Shown: positions 57,224 through 64,000 of the stretch, piece by piece | Numbering within the stretch: the stretch's first letter is position 1 | Layout of the letters: the number at the start of each line of letters is the position of its first letter | Origin: an uncultured Alphaproteobacteria bacterium | GTDB lineage: Bacteria; Pseudomonadota; Alphaproteobacteria; VGEJ01 | DNA: 64,000 nucleotides | Direction of reading: 5' to 3' | Assembly (NCBI GenBank): GCA_913041535.1 | Contig: CAJWJK010000001.1 | Span: 186,001 to 250,000 of the forward strand | Made by a program: the position numbers and the translations under genes | The notes under the pieces: generated by a model | Told to the model about the DNA's origin: nothing | Seen by the model: the letters and a program-made list of their open reading frames with translations, nothing else | Databases searched by the model: none

Positions 57224-57252
57224 GGCGAGCGGGGGTGTATCCTTCGCTCGCC
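57224..57252 (+). other. intercistronic hairpin between binding protein and permease
   Basis: GGCGAGCG (57224-57231) and CGCTCGCC (57245-57252) form an eight-base perfect stem around a 13-base loop. It lies between the binding-protein stop and the permease start and is not followed by a T run. In other ABC operons such structures protect the upstream mRNA and raise binding-protein output over permease; the same here is inference. Confidence 0.6.
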
Positions 57253-57291
57253 CCTAGTTCTATAAACGATGGTTGATTGGACCTCTGCTCC

Positions 57292-58206
57292 ATGACAATT
57301 GCTGAAGCACAGGCAGCAGGCGGATTTCGGACTAGCGCGCTTCTTCAAGATAATAGATTTAAGTATTGGCTTATAGCGCCGGCAGTTTTCGTCATGCTGT
57401 TGGTGGGATTATTCCCAATAATCTATTCCCTAGTAGTTAGTTTCCAATACGTAACCATGATGGACCAGGATTATTCTTGGTACGGTTTTGGTTGGTACGA
57501 ATGGATGTTTGAGGATGACCGATTCTGGGAGTCTTTATGGCATACCGCATTGATCACAGTCATTGCGCTTCCTTGCGAGCTTTTTTTGGGTCTTTTGTTA
57601 GCGCGACTTTTTCTGGGACCGCTGCGTGGTAAGCCAATTTTTATTGCCATTATACTTTTACCTTCTGTCATCTGCCCAATTGTTGTAGGAGCCGTGTGGC
57701 GTTTAATGTTTGACACTCGATATGGGCCTATAACTCATTTTTTAAATTGGGTAAGTGGCGCGGATATACAGATCACTTGGGTTGTTGATCCTAACTGGGT
57801 GTATCCGGTTATATTGGTTGCTGAAATATGGCAGTGGTTTCCCTTTATGTTCCTTATTTTGCTGGCTGGACTCTCTAATGTTGACACCGACTTGACCGAT
57901 GCAGCTGCCATAGATGGTGCAGGGTTTTGGACAACGTTTTGGCGAGTATCATTGCCGGCTATTTGGCCGGTAATGTTTATAGCAATATTGATTAGGGGAT
58001 TGGATCTTGTCCGTATCTTTGACATCGTATTCGTCGTGACAAAAGGTGGCCCAGGAACGATGACAGAGACTACGCCTATATACATGTACATAACGGGATT
58101 TCATCAGTTTGAGACTAGTTATACTGGTGCAATGGTCTTCTTGATTATTGTGCTTTTGTCAATAATTGTTGTTGCTGCATTAAGGCGTGTGGAGATCTCT
58201 CGGTGA
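57292..58206 (+). CDS. ABC sugar-type transporter permease 1
   Basis: Inner-membrane permease of the carbohydrate-uptake (MalF-like) ABC class, about 304 residues with six likely helices (YWLIAPAVFVMLLVGLFPIIYSLVVSF is the first). The EAA loop that contacts the ATPase is DAAAIDGAGFWTTFWRVSLPAIWP (residues about 207-230). ATG 57292 is the chosen start; a TTG five codons upstream is possible. The second permease overlaps by 4 bases. The cluster has no ATPase gene, so it would need a shared ATPase encoded elsewhere. Confidence 0.93.
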   Translation: MTIAEAQAAGGFRTSALLQDNRFKYWLIAPAVFVMLLVGLFPIIYSLVVSFQYVTMMDQDYSWYGFGWYEWMFEDDRFWESLWHTALITVIALPCELFLGLLLARLFLGPLRGKPIFIAIILLPSVICPIVVGAVWRLMFDTRYGPITHFLNWVSGADIQITWVVDPNWVYPVILVAEIWQWFPFMFLILLAGLSNVDTDLTDAAAIDGAGFWTTFWRVSLPAIWPVMFIAILIRGLDLVRIFDIVFVVTKGGPGTMTETTPIYMYITGFHQFETSYTGAMVFLIIVLLSIIVVAALRRVEISR

Positions 58207-59069
58207 GTCTAACTCATACTGAAGCCGTAGTGGCAGGAAAAGGCTTGCGGAAGCGGCTGGTGCAGATTGCGCGATACCTTGGTGTTTTGGTCGCAGTTCT
58301 GATAGTAGCGTTTCCAATATATTGGCTGTTTATAATGGCGTTTAAATCAGCGGAGGAGATGTTCTCTGTTCCACCTATTTATTGGCCATCCGAATTTCAC
58401 CTCGGAAATTTTATAGTCCTATTCTCTGGTATAAATGAAGACTTTAGAACTTTCATAAACAGTCTAATTATTGCTACTTCAACTACTATCGTTACTATGA
58501 TCTTAGGCACGATGTGTGCATATTCCATGGCACGTTTCCGTACCGGTGGACACAACTTTGCTATATGGATCATGTCTCAGCGCATGCTGCCTCCAATTGC
58601 AATAGCATTCCCGCTTTTTCTTGCTTTTGCATTCGTTGATATACTGGATACCTTTCCCTCAATTATTGTGGTTTATGTTGCGTTCAACTTGCCATTCGCG
58701 ATTTGGATGATGCGAGGCTACATTGAGGACATTCCAGTAGAACTGGAGGAAAGTGCACTCGTTGATGGGTGTACGCGTTGGGAGGTTCTTTACCGTGTCA
58801 TTTTACCAATGTCGCGCGCGGGAATCTTTGCAACAGCAGTATTTACGTTTGTCTTCACATGGAACGAGTTTGTGTTTGCTCTTGTACTAAGCAATAAGGA
58901 TATTGTTACCTTTCCCGTGCAAGTGACTGGCTACTTTGCAGTGCAACAGACTTATTGGAACAAAGTAGGATCAATGTCAATTCTTGGGTCTCTACCCGTC
59001 TTTTTTGCTGTCATTTTCTTCCAAAGATTTTTGGTGCGAGGCATTAGCATGGGAGCGCTTAAGGGTTAA
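58203..59069 (+). CDS. ABC sugar-type transporter permease 2
   Basis: Partner permease (MalG-like) of 288 residues. It has an N-terminal helix (YLGVLVAVLIVAFPIYWLFIMAFKSAEEMF), the segment TMILGTMCAYSMARFRTGG, and the EAA loop ESALVDGCTRWEVLYRVILPMSRAG. GTG 58203 overlaps the previous stop (GTGA), so the two permeases are coupled. It ends the visible importer operon; a DUF1285 gene follows after about 147 bases. Confidence 0.93.
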   Translation: MSLTHTEAVVAGKGLRKRLVQIARYLGVLVAVLIVAFPIYWLFIMAFKSAEEMFSVPPIYWPSEFHLGNFIVLFSGINEDFRTFINSLIIATSTTIVTMILGTMCAYSMARFRTGGHNFAIWIMSQRMLPPIAIAFPLFLAFAFVDILDTFPSIIVVYVAFNLPFAIWMMRGYIEDIPVELEESALVDGCTRWEVLYRVILPMSRAGIFATAVFTFVFTWNEFVFALVLSNKDIVTFPVQVTGYFAVQQTYWNKVGSMSILGSLPVFFAVIFFQRFLVRGISMGALKG

Positions 59070-59216
59070 ATTGGGAGATTAGAACTCGCAGTGGCCTGCT
59101 TCAGTTCGCTGCCTAAAGCTACTATGTAATAGTTTCCCAGTATGGCGTATGGTAATGATCTGATATGCTCATTTTCATATAACTTTATATGTCACAAGTG
59201 ATATTTAGTATCTCTT

Positions 59217-59792
59217 ATGGAACCGTTTTCTTCTAATGAGCGTAAGAGCACAGACATCACTGACTGCTGTGTATCGACTAGTCGTTTGCCAAACTCGAGA
59301 GTGCCGATCGAGTTGGGCAATCTTGAAATAAAAATTTCTCGAGATGGATCTTGGTATTATCAGGGATCTGTGATTGCTCGGAAGTCGTTAGTAAAATTAT
59401 TTGCAAGCGTTCTTACTAGGGACTCTGATGGCTTCTACTATTTAGTGACGCCAGCAGAACGGGGCCGCATCGAGATTGAGGATGCGCCGTTTGTGGCAGT
59501 TTCTCTTTTTTGTGAAGGAAGCGGAAAAAGTCAGAAATTAACTTTTGAAACAAACCTTGGGGAGAAAGTCACTGCAGATTCTGATCATCCAATCCGGGTT
59601 GCATATCATGCTTCGAATGGTGAACCGTCGCCCTATATTCTTGTGCGCAATAAGCTCGAAGCTCTAATTGCTCGCTCAGTATATTATGACCTTGTAGAAC
59701 ATGGAGAGGAGTCCGCCAGCGATTGTCGTGTATATGGAGTCTGGAGTTGTGGGTTATTTTTTCCCTTAGGAAACGTCGATAGAGATGAGTAG
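59217..59792 (+). CDS. DUF1285 domain-containing protein
   Basis: A 191-residue protein matching DUF1285. Visible family features are LEIKISRDGSWYYQGSVIARKSLVKLFASVLTRDSDGFYYLVTPAERGRIEIEDAPFVAV, and later SDHPIRVAYHASNGEPSPYILVRNKLEALIARSVYYDLVE followed by YGVWSCGLFFPLG. No catalytic motif is known to me. It opens the DUF1285-NUDIX-DUF6111-cca run that recurs in alphaproteobacteria. The start codon lacks an obvious Shine-Dalgarno sequence, and the bases before it are AT-rich with a palindrome at 59176-59191. Confidence 0.85.
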   Translation: MEPFSSNERKSTDITDCCVSTSRLPNSRVPIELGNLEIKISRDGSWYYQGSVIARKSLVKLFASVLTRDSDGFYYLVTPAERGRIEIEDAPFVAVSLFCEGSGKSQKLTFETNLGEKVTADSDHPIRVAYHASNGEPSPYILVRNKLEALIARSVYYDLVEHGEESASDCRVYGVWSCGLFFPLGNVDRDE

Positions 59793-60423
59793 TGATGAGT
59801 TTAGATCAATGCGTCCATCAAAAATGCGCCTTGAGGTACTAAGGTCGCGATTTGTACAAACCACAACCCCCTTTTGCATTGATAAGAGGGACGGTTCTAA
59901 TTGTGATTTGGGTTTGTTGGAAACGGAAGAGTTTACTGCAGCGGCCGTCCTTATTCCAATATTTGATAGACCAAAAGCAACTACTATTCTTCTGACTCAA
60001 CGTGCTGAGAACCTACGTTATCATGCCGGTCAAGTCAGTTTCCCCGGGGGGCGCATGGAGGCAAGTGATAGCGATTCAGTGGATACTGCTTTAAGGGAGG
60101 CTGAGGAAGAAATTGGCCTTATGCGGTGTAATGTAGAGGTTTTGGGTCGACTCAATACTTATCAAACTGGCACCGGATTTAGCATTGCACCGATAATTGG
60201 TCTCGTGGTGGGTGACGTCCGTCTCGAGACAAACCCATTCGAGGTTTCTGATGTCTTTGAGGTGCCCATCAACTATGTTTTGGATTCAAGAAATTATCAA
60301 ATAGAGACTGCAGAATTTTCTGGTGTAAGGCGGCAATTCTATGTATTGCCATATGAAGGCAGGCGCATATGGGGTGCTACAGCTGGTATGTTAGTAAACC
60401 TCTCTAGGAGGTTATCTGGATAA
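59785..60423 (+). CDS. CoA pyrophosphatase (NUDIX hydrolase)
   Basis: NUDIX hydrolase of the CoA diphosphatase (NudL/Pcd1) type, 212 residues. The Nudix box is GGRMEASDSDSVDTALREAEEEIGL (residues about 91-115). The preceding ILLTQRAENLRYHAGQVSFPGG is the CoA-pyrophosphatase-specific sequence. The enzyme would cleave CoA or its oxidised forms to phosphopantetheine and 3',5'-ADP. ATG 59785 overlaps the DUF1285 stop, and its own stop overlaps the next start (TAATG), so three genes are coupled. Confidence 0.92.
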   Translation: MSSDEFRSMRPSKMRLEVLRSRFVQTTTPFCIDKRDGSNCDLGLLETEEFTAAAVLIPIFDRPKATTILLTQRAENLRYHAGQVSFPGGRMEASDSDSVDTALREAEEEIGLMRCNVEVLGRLNTYQTGTGFSIAPIIGLVVGDVRLETNPFEVSDVFEVPINYVLDSRNYQIETAEFSGVRRQFYVLPYEGRRIWGATAGMLVNLSRRLSG

Positions 60424-60710
60424 TGATAAAAAAGATCTTGCTGCACGGGTTTTTTCTAGTATTACCATTTCTGCTTTACGCACTTTGGTTTTGGTACCAG
60501 AGACGAAGATCAAAAAATTCGGTAGGTAGCCATATCCATTCTCCGCGTTGGGGTGATGCCCCATTTGGATGGCTCTCAGCGGCTGGATTGGTGTTGCTGG
60601 TTATTTCTATGATCGTTATGACTCAAATTGGGCGTTACGATCCTGGAGGTACGTATACATCTCCCCGTATAGGTGACGATGGAAAAATCATTCCGGCAGA
60701 GACTAAATGA
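60423..60710 (+). CDS. DUF6111-like small membrane protein
   Basis: A 95-residue protein with two membrane helices (ILLHGFFLVLPFLLYALWFWY and WLSAAGLVLLVISMIVM) and a C-terminal GGTYTSPRIGDDGKIIPAE tail. The layout and tail match DUF6111 proteins, usually found between the NUDIX and cca genes in alphaproteobacteria. Function is unknown. It is coupled to the NUDIX gene by TAATG overlap, and cca starts about 30 bases after its stop. Confidence 0.75.
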   Translation: MIKKILLHGFFLVLPFLLYALWFWYQRRRSKNSVGSHIHSPRWGDAPFGWLSAAGLVLLVISMIVMTQIGRYDPGGTYTSPRIGDDGKIIPAETK

Positions 60711-60741
60711 TTTTTTTCAATAGTTAGGGTGTTATCGATTG

Positions 60742-61965
60742 ATGCAACCAGTTGGAAGGCTTAGCCCTCAGACGTGGATGACGGCACCTGAGACGCGGGC
60801 AGTATTTTCAGCTTTGGCTTCGTATGGCTCTGCAAGGTTTGTCGGAGGTTGTGTCCGTGATGCCTGGTTGGGACGTCCTGTTCAAGACATCGATATAGCA
60901 ACCTCCATTATACCGGAACACGTAGTGGAGTTATTAGAGAGAGCAGGGATAAAGGTTGGTATCATCGGATTGGCGCATGGAACCATAACGGCCATAGTTG
61001 GGGAATGGCGTATCGAAATCACTACATTGCGGCATGATGTTGAGACTGATGGGCGTCATGCCTCAGTTGCGTTTACAGCTGATTGGCAGGTGGATGCTAG
61101 TCGAAGGGACTTTACGATTAACGCGATTTATTGCGATGCCGATGGTACTCTGTACGATCCGGTTAGGGGCCTTACGGATTTGCAGGCTGGACGAGTAAAG
61201 TTCATAGGTGATGCCAGTACCAGAATATCTGAGGATGCCTTGCGAATCCTAAGGTATTTCCGATTCTACGCATATTTTGGGCGTTGCGAACCGGATGTTG
61301 AAGGTCTTGATGCCTGTCGCTCAGCTGCGGAAGATCTTCGAGGTTTATCAGGGAATCGAATTGTCAGTGAAGTTTTCCAGCTGTTAGCTGCGCCTGGTTC
61401 TATCAAGGCACTGAAACTGATGAAAGAAAGAGATATCCTTGCGGTTATTTTACCTGAAGTAGTTAGTTTGCAATGTTTGCAAGGTCTAATAGGCATTGAA
61501 GACAAGCCTGATCCAGAGCGTCGGCTTGCGGCGCTTTTGTCTGAAGCTAGCAATTCCTCCGCCGTGGCTGATCGGCTGCAGTTGTCAAAGCAGCAACGCG
61601 AGCGGCTGCAGTTATTGACAAAACCATCTATGGTTTTGACAGAATCACCTACTGAGAAATATGTGCGGCGTATTTTGTACCGACTCGGTCCGTCTAGATT
61701 CTCTGATCTAGTTCTATTGCATGTAGCGCGATTCGGAGGTTTTGAAGGTTGGCAAAAACTACTAGACGTTGCGGAGTCATGGGTTCATCCTCTTTTGCCG
61801 GTTAAGGGTGCGGATGTCGTAGCAATGGGGATAAAGCCCGGTCCGAGTGTAGGTAGATTAATTAAGGTCATAGAGTATTGGTGGGAGGAGGAAACAGACT
61901 TTCGTGCAGACAGAGGAGAATGCTTGAAAAAACTCGGAACCCTGGTCTCTAAGGAAAGAGTATGA
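60742..61965 (+). CDS. cca: CCA tRNA nucleotidyltransferase
   Basis: Adds or repairs the 3'-CCA end of tRNAs. Class II nucleotidyltransferase of about 407 residues from ATG 60742. Motifs are FVGGCVRDAWLGRPVQDIDIATS (catalytic Asp pair, residues about 33-55), IEITTLRHDVETDGRHASVAFTADWQVDASRRDFTINAIYCDADGTLYDP, and ISEDALRILRYFRFYAYFG. The C-terminal part is helical and shortened compared with E. coli. The last bases overlap the following SGNH gene (ATGA). The tRNA-Pro gene in this window encodes its own CCA, so the enzyme may serve mainly repair or other tRNAs. Confidence 0.95.
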   Translation: MQPVGRLSPQTWMTAPETRAVFSALASYGSARFVGGCVRDAWLGRPVQDIDIATSIIPEHVVELLERAGIKVGIIGLAHGTITAIVGEWRIEITTLRHDVETDGRHASVAFTADWQVDASRRDFTINAIYCDADGTLYDPVRGLTDLQAGRVKFIGDASTRISEDALRILRYFRFYAYFGRCEPDVEGLDACRSAAEDLRGLSGNRIVSEVFQLLAAPGSIKALKLMKERDILAVILPEVVSLQCLQGLIGIEDKPDPERRLAALLSEASNSSAVADRLQLSKQQRERLQLLTKPSMVLTESPTEKYVRRILYRLGPSRFSDLVLLHVARFGGFEGWQKLLDVAESWVHPLLPVKGADVVAMGIKPGPSVGRLIKVIEYWWEEETDFRADRGECLKKLGTLVSKERV

Positions 61966-62600
61966 CTGTTCTTGTTACTTGCTGTGTTGGAGACTCTATT
62001 ACTTTTGGTCGAGGTGATTCAGACACTTTAGGGTGGGTGGGCCGACTGGCTAGGATAGAGGCGGATAGTGGACATGATCCCGGCCTGTATAACCTTGGTA
62101 TTCGTGGTGATACCACCGCAGAAGTTCGGAGTCGATGGAGGTCGGAATGTAGTAATCGTATTCCTGCTGGTGTGCCCTCTGCACTGTTGTTTTCCTTTGG
62201 GTTGAATGATACTGCAGAGGAGTTAGGAAGCGGCATACGTGCCTCCGTAAGCCAAGCTTTGGCGTCTGCACGGGAGATTCTTGTGGAGGCGAGGCAACTG
62301 TATCCAACTCTGTGGATTGGGCCAACGCCAATTGACGAATCAAAAATGCCGCTAACAGCATTCACCGGTGCCGTGTACGACTTCCGCAATGAACGTGTAG
62401 CCGAATATAACCGTGCGTATTTTGGGTTGGCCGATAAGATTGGAATTCCATATCTTGACTTGTTTTCCTTGTTGATTGAAGACAAAACTTGGGGGCACAA
62501 TTTCTCATTTGGTGATGGAGTTCATCCAACAGCTCAAAACTACGCAATGATGGCTAAACTTATTGCTAATTGGGAGGCTTGGCGTAAGTTACTAGACTGA
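61962..62600 (+). CDS. SGNH/GDSL hydrolase 1
   Basis: A 212-residue SGNH hydrolase. The catalytic elements are complete: Ser in CCVGDSITFGRG (residue about 11), the oxyanion Gly in LGIRGDTTAEVRSRW, Asn in FGLNDTA and Asp/His in GDGVHPTAQNY. There is no signal peptide: the first beta-strand begins at residue 2, so the enzyme should be cytoplasmic. The start overlaps the cca stop (ATGA). It is closely related to the gene at 62978-63616, suggesting tandem duplication. Substrate is unknown (acyl ester, thioester or carbohydrate ester). Confidence 0.9.
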   Translation: MTVLVTCCVGDSITFGRGDSDTLGWVGRLARIEADSGHDPGLYNLGIRGDTTAEVRSRWRSECSNRIPAGVPSALLFSFGLNDTAEELGSGIRASVSQALASAREILVEARQLYPTLWIGPTPIDESKMPLTAFTGAVYDFRNERVAEYNRAYFGLADKIGIPYLDLFSLLIEDKTWGHNFSFGDGVHPTAQNYAMMAKLIANWEAWRKLLD

Positions 62601-62651
62601 AATTGATGACAGGAATACCATGTATGTTCTCTATAAGTTCTAGTTTGATAA

Positions 62652-62900
62652 ATGCCAACGTCTACGAAACCTGCATCTTTAGGACAGTTGAAAACCGAGG
62701 GTATTGATGTATGGGCCTGGTGTGAAGACTGCAGTCATCATGCTGTTCTACCTATCCGATCACTGGTAGAAAGACTTGGAGAATCCTTTCAGGTACCCAG
62801 AATAAAGTCAGTGATTCTGTGTTCACAATGCGGTTCTCGCAATGTTGACGCATTTCCTCGTTGGCGGTCACTTGGCGTAGTTGCGCGACACCAAGTGTAG
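62652..62900 (+). CDS. small zinc-ribbon protein
   Basis: An 82-residue unknown protein with two Cys pairs, WCEDCSHHAVLPI (C-x2-C followed by two His) and ILCSQCGSRNVDAFPRW (C-x2-C), a likely zinc ribbon. It lies between two related SGNH hydrolases on the same strand, but spacing of about 50 and 77 bases leaves open whether it shares their transcript. Similar small zinc-ribbon proteins occur in alphaproteobacteria without an assigned role. Confidence 0.65.
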   Translation: MPTSTKPASLGQLKTEGIDVWAWCEDCSHHAVLPIRSLVERLGESFQVPRIKSVILCSQCGSRNVDAFPRWRSLGVVARHQV

Positions 62901-62977
62901 TTTACTTTCGTAATTGGTAGCTGTGTAGGCGATTTATGTTGATAGTTCTACAGTAAGAACAATAAAGGGGGCATGCT

Positions 62978-63616
62978 GTGACTACCTTCATCACCTGCTT
63001 CGTTGGCGATTCCATCACTCTGGGGACGGGTGATGATGACTACTTGGGGTGGCCTGCCCGCATATCCACTGACGCACGCTCCTGTGGCCATTCACTAACG
63101 ATCTATAATCTTGGGGTTCGCGCAGAAACCACTGCACAAATTCGGCAGCGTTGGCGTCGGGAAACGGCTCTTCGGCTTCCTGATCATTTGCCGGGCCATT
63201 TGGTCTTCAATTTTGGCACGAATGACACCCGCATGGTTAACGATAAGGTCGAAGTTCCATTACATCAGAGCGCCTCTAATGCTAGAGCAATGATTGAAGA
63301 GGCATTGGCTTGGGGAAAGCCTACGTTATGGATAGGTCAGATTCCGGTGGATGAAACCAACCAACCCCTTGATTCGATAATGGGTATAACATTCTGGTTT
63401 TCGAACAAAAGAATTAGGCAGACAAACGAGGTGTTTAAGGATATTGCAGATGATCTTGGCGTACCGTTTCTTGATCTGTTCTCGGTGCTTCATGGTGATT
63501 CTGTGTGGGAGCGGGAACATAAGCAAGGAGATTCGGTTCATCCAACAACTGAAGGTTACGCCATCATTGCCGAGCTCATTGGGCAGTGGGATGCTTGGCG
63601 CGCGTGGTTGGCCTAA
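62978..63616 (+). CDS. SGNH/GDSL hydrolase 2
   Basis: A second 212-residue SGNH hydrolase, aligned from end to end with the one at 61962-62600. It has the same start (TFITCFVGDSITLGTG), LGVRAETTAQIRQRW, FNFGTNDT and DSVHPTTEGYA. One notable difference is that the Gly of the GD-T-T block in paralogue 1 (RGDTT) is Ala here (RAETT). The GTG start at 62978 is preceded by AAGGGGG. No signal peptide is seen. Its stop overlaps the convergent HpaI-type gene by four bases. Confidence 0.9.
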   Translation: MTTFITCFVGDSITLGTGDDDYLGWPARISTDARSCGHSLTIYNLGVRAETTAQIRQRWRRETALRLPDHLPGHLVFNFGTNDTRMVNDKVEVPLHQSASNARAMIEEALAWGKPTLWIGQIPVDETNQPLDSIMGITFWFSNKRIRQTNEVFKDIADDLGVPFLDLFSVLHGDSVWEREHKQGDSVHPTTEGYAIIAELIGQWDAWRAWLA

Positions 63617-64000
63617 CGCGAAGGTTTGCGGCAGTTTTTACGGATTTTTTCTACATTGGTTTGCATAAACTCGTGTAATGCCCAAGCATCCACGTGATAG
63701 GCAAGAAATTCAAAGCCGTTGGAATAAGCAGAAGCCCCTAACTTCACATCTTGAACCATACGTCCCAACGATTTTTTATGTTTTTTCGCAGCTGATACCA
63801 CGTTTTCGAACGCACGTTTGACTTGAGGACTTTTGTACTGCCCGGGAACGCCAAGAGATAGACTGAGGTCCATGTGGCCAACCCAGAGACAATCAATTCC
63901 CGTTACTGCCGCAATAGTTTCTGCATTTTCAGCGCCCTCCGCCGTCTCAATCTGAGCCCAAACCGACGTGTGACGGTTTATACGTCTCATTTTAGTTAGG
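63613..64000 (-). CDS. HpcH/HpaI aldolase family, 5' end beyond window
   Basis: The C-terminal part of an HpcH/HpaI-family (2-oxo-3-deoxy acid or citramalyl-type) aldolase. About 129 codons are visible. VWAQIETAEGAENAETIAAVTGIDCLWVGHMDLSLSLGVPGQY is the metal- and substrate-binding signature of the family. An ATG at 63990 is in frame, but the reading frame continues upstream to the window edge without a stop, and the family core lies mostly upstream, so this is an edge-truncated gene, not a short one. It converges with SGNH hydrolase 2. Confidence 0.88.
   Translation of the reverse strand, partial: LTKMRRINRHTSVWAQIETAEGAENAETIAAVTGIDCLWVGHMDLSLSLGVPGQYKSPQVKRAFENVVSAAKKHKKSLGRMVQDVKLGASAYSNGFEFLAYHVDAWALHEFMQTNVEKIRKNCRKPSR

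Overview
The window reads as a gene-dense stretch of an alphaproteobacterial chromosome, probably a free-living and perhaps marine, Rhodospirillales-like lineage with moderate GC content. This placement is inference from gene content and order, not from a database search. The pointers are lgt followed by a MidA/NDUFAF7 gene and pgeF; prs-rplY-pth; xseB-ispA-dxs-tlyA; fabI-aroC; the F1 set atpHAGDC without F0 genes; DUF1285-NUDIX-DUF6111-cca; a HIG1-type twin-membrane protein beside a cobalamin adenosyltransferase; and a UbiK/COQ9-like/polyprenyl-diphosphate-synthase set pointing to ubiquinone. GTG and TTG starts are common, and many neighbours overlap by 4 bases (ATGA, GTGA, TTGA), so translational coupling is frequent.

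Layout. 1-9.2 kb: an MFS transporter cut by the left edge, polA, an aroG(class II)-pncB overlapping pair, a methyltransferase-fold protein and a MetF-family reductase. 9.5-12.5 kb: the lipid-transport genes mlaA and mlaC, then mtnP and apt (methylthioadenosine and adenine salvage). 12.5-18.5 kb, minus strand: dienelactone hydrolase, pth, rplY, prs, pgeF, midA, lgt. 18.6-25.4 kb: ubiK, a YbjN-like protein, proC, a COQ9/TetR-fold protein, a CsaA-like tRNA-binding protein, an SxtJ-like membrane protein, tRNA-Pro(CGG), a long-chain polyprenyl diphosphate synthase, a TrmN6-type methyltransferase and an S49 peptidase. 25.5-34 kb: a small membrane zinc-ribbon protein, glyQ, glyS, ppdK, fabI, aroC and a cyclophilin-like protein. 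34-38 kb, minus: tlyA, dxs, ispA, xseB. 38-45.8 kb, minus: a catabolic-looking block (histone-deacetylase-family amidohydrolase, acyl-CoA ligase, HSDL2-like SDR, metallo-beta-lactamase-fold hydrolase, DmdC-like acyl-CoA dehydrogenase, proline-racemase-family enzyme). 46-53.5 kb: Sua5/TsaC, a GlcD-type FAD dehydrogenase and atpHAGDC. 53.6-64 kb: a ferritin-like protein, pduO, the HIG1-type protein, a sugar-type ABC importer lacking its ATPase gene, DUF1285, NUDIX, DUF6111, cca, two related SGNH hydrolases around a zinc-ribbon protein, and an HpaI-family aldolase cut by the right edge.

Most of the window is housekeeping. I see no rRNA, IS element, prophage, CRISPR array or toxin-antitoxin pair, and no clear new multi-gene defence or biosynthetic system. 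The best leads are residue-level departures in recognisable families: a DNA polymerase I whose four proofreading acidic residues are all replaced, a proline-racemase-family enzyme with Cys/Gly in place of Cys/Cys or Cys/Thr, and an HSDL2-like SDR lacking its Ser. Next come the tandem SGNH hydrolases with the intervening zinc-ribbon gene, and a possible leaderless HIG1 transcript.
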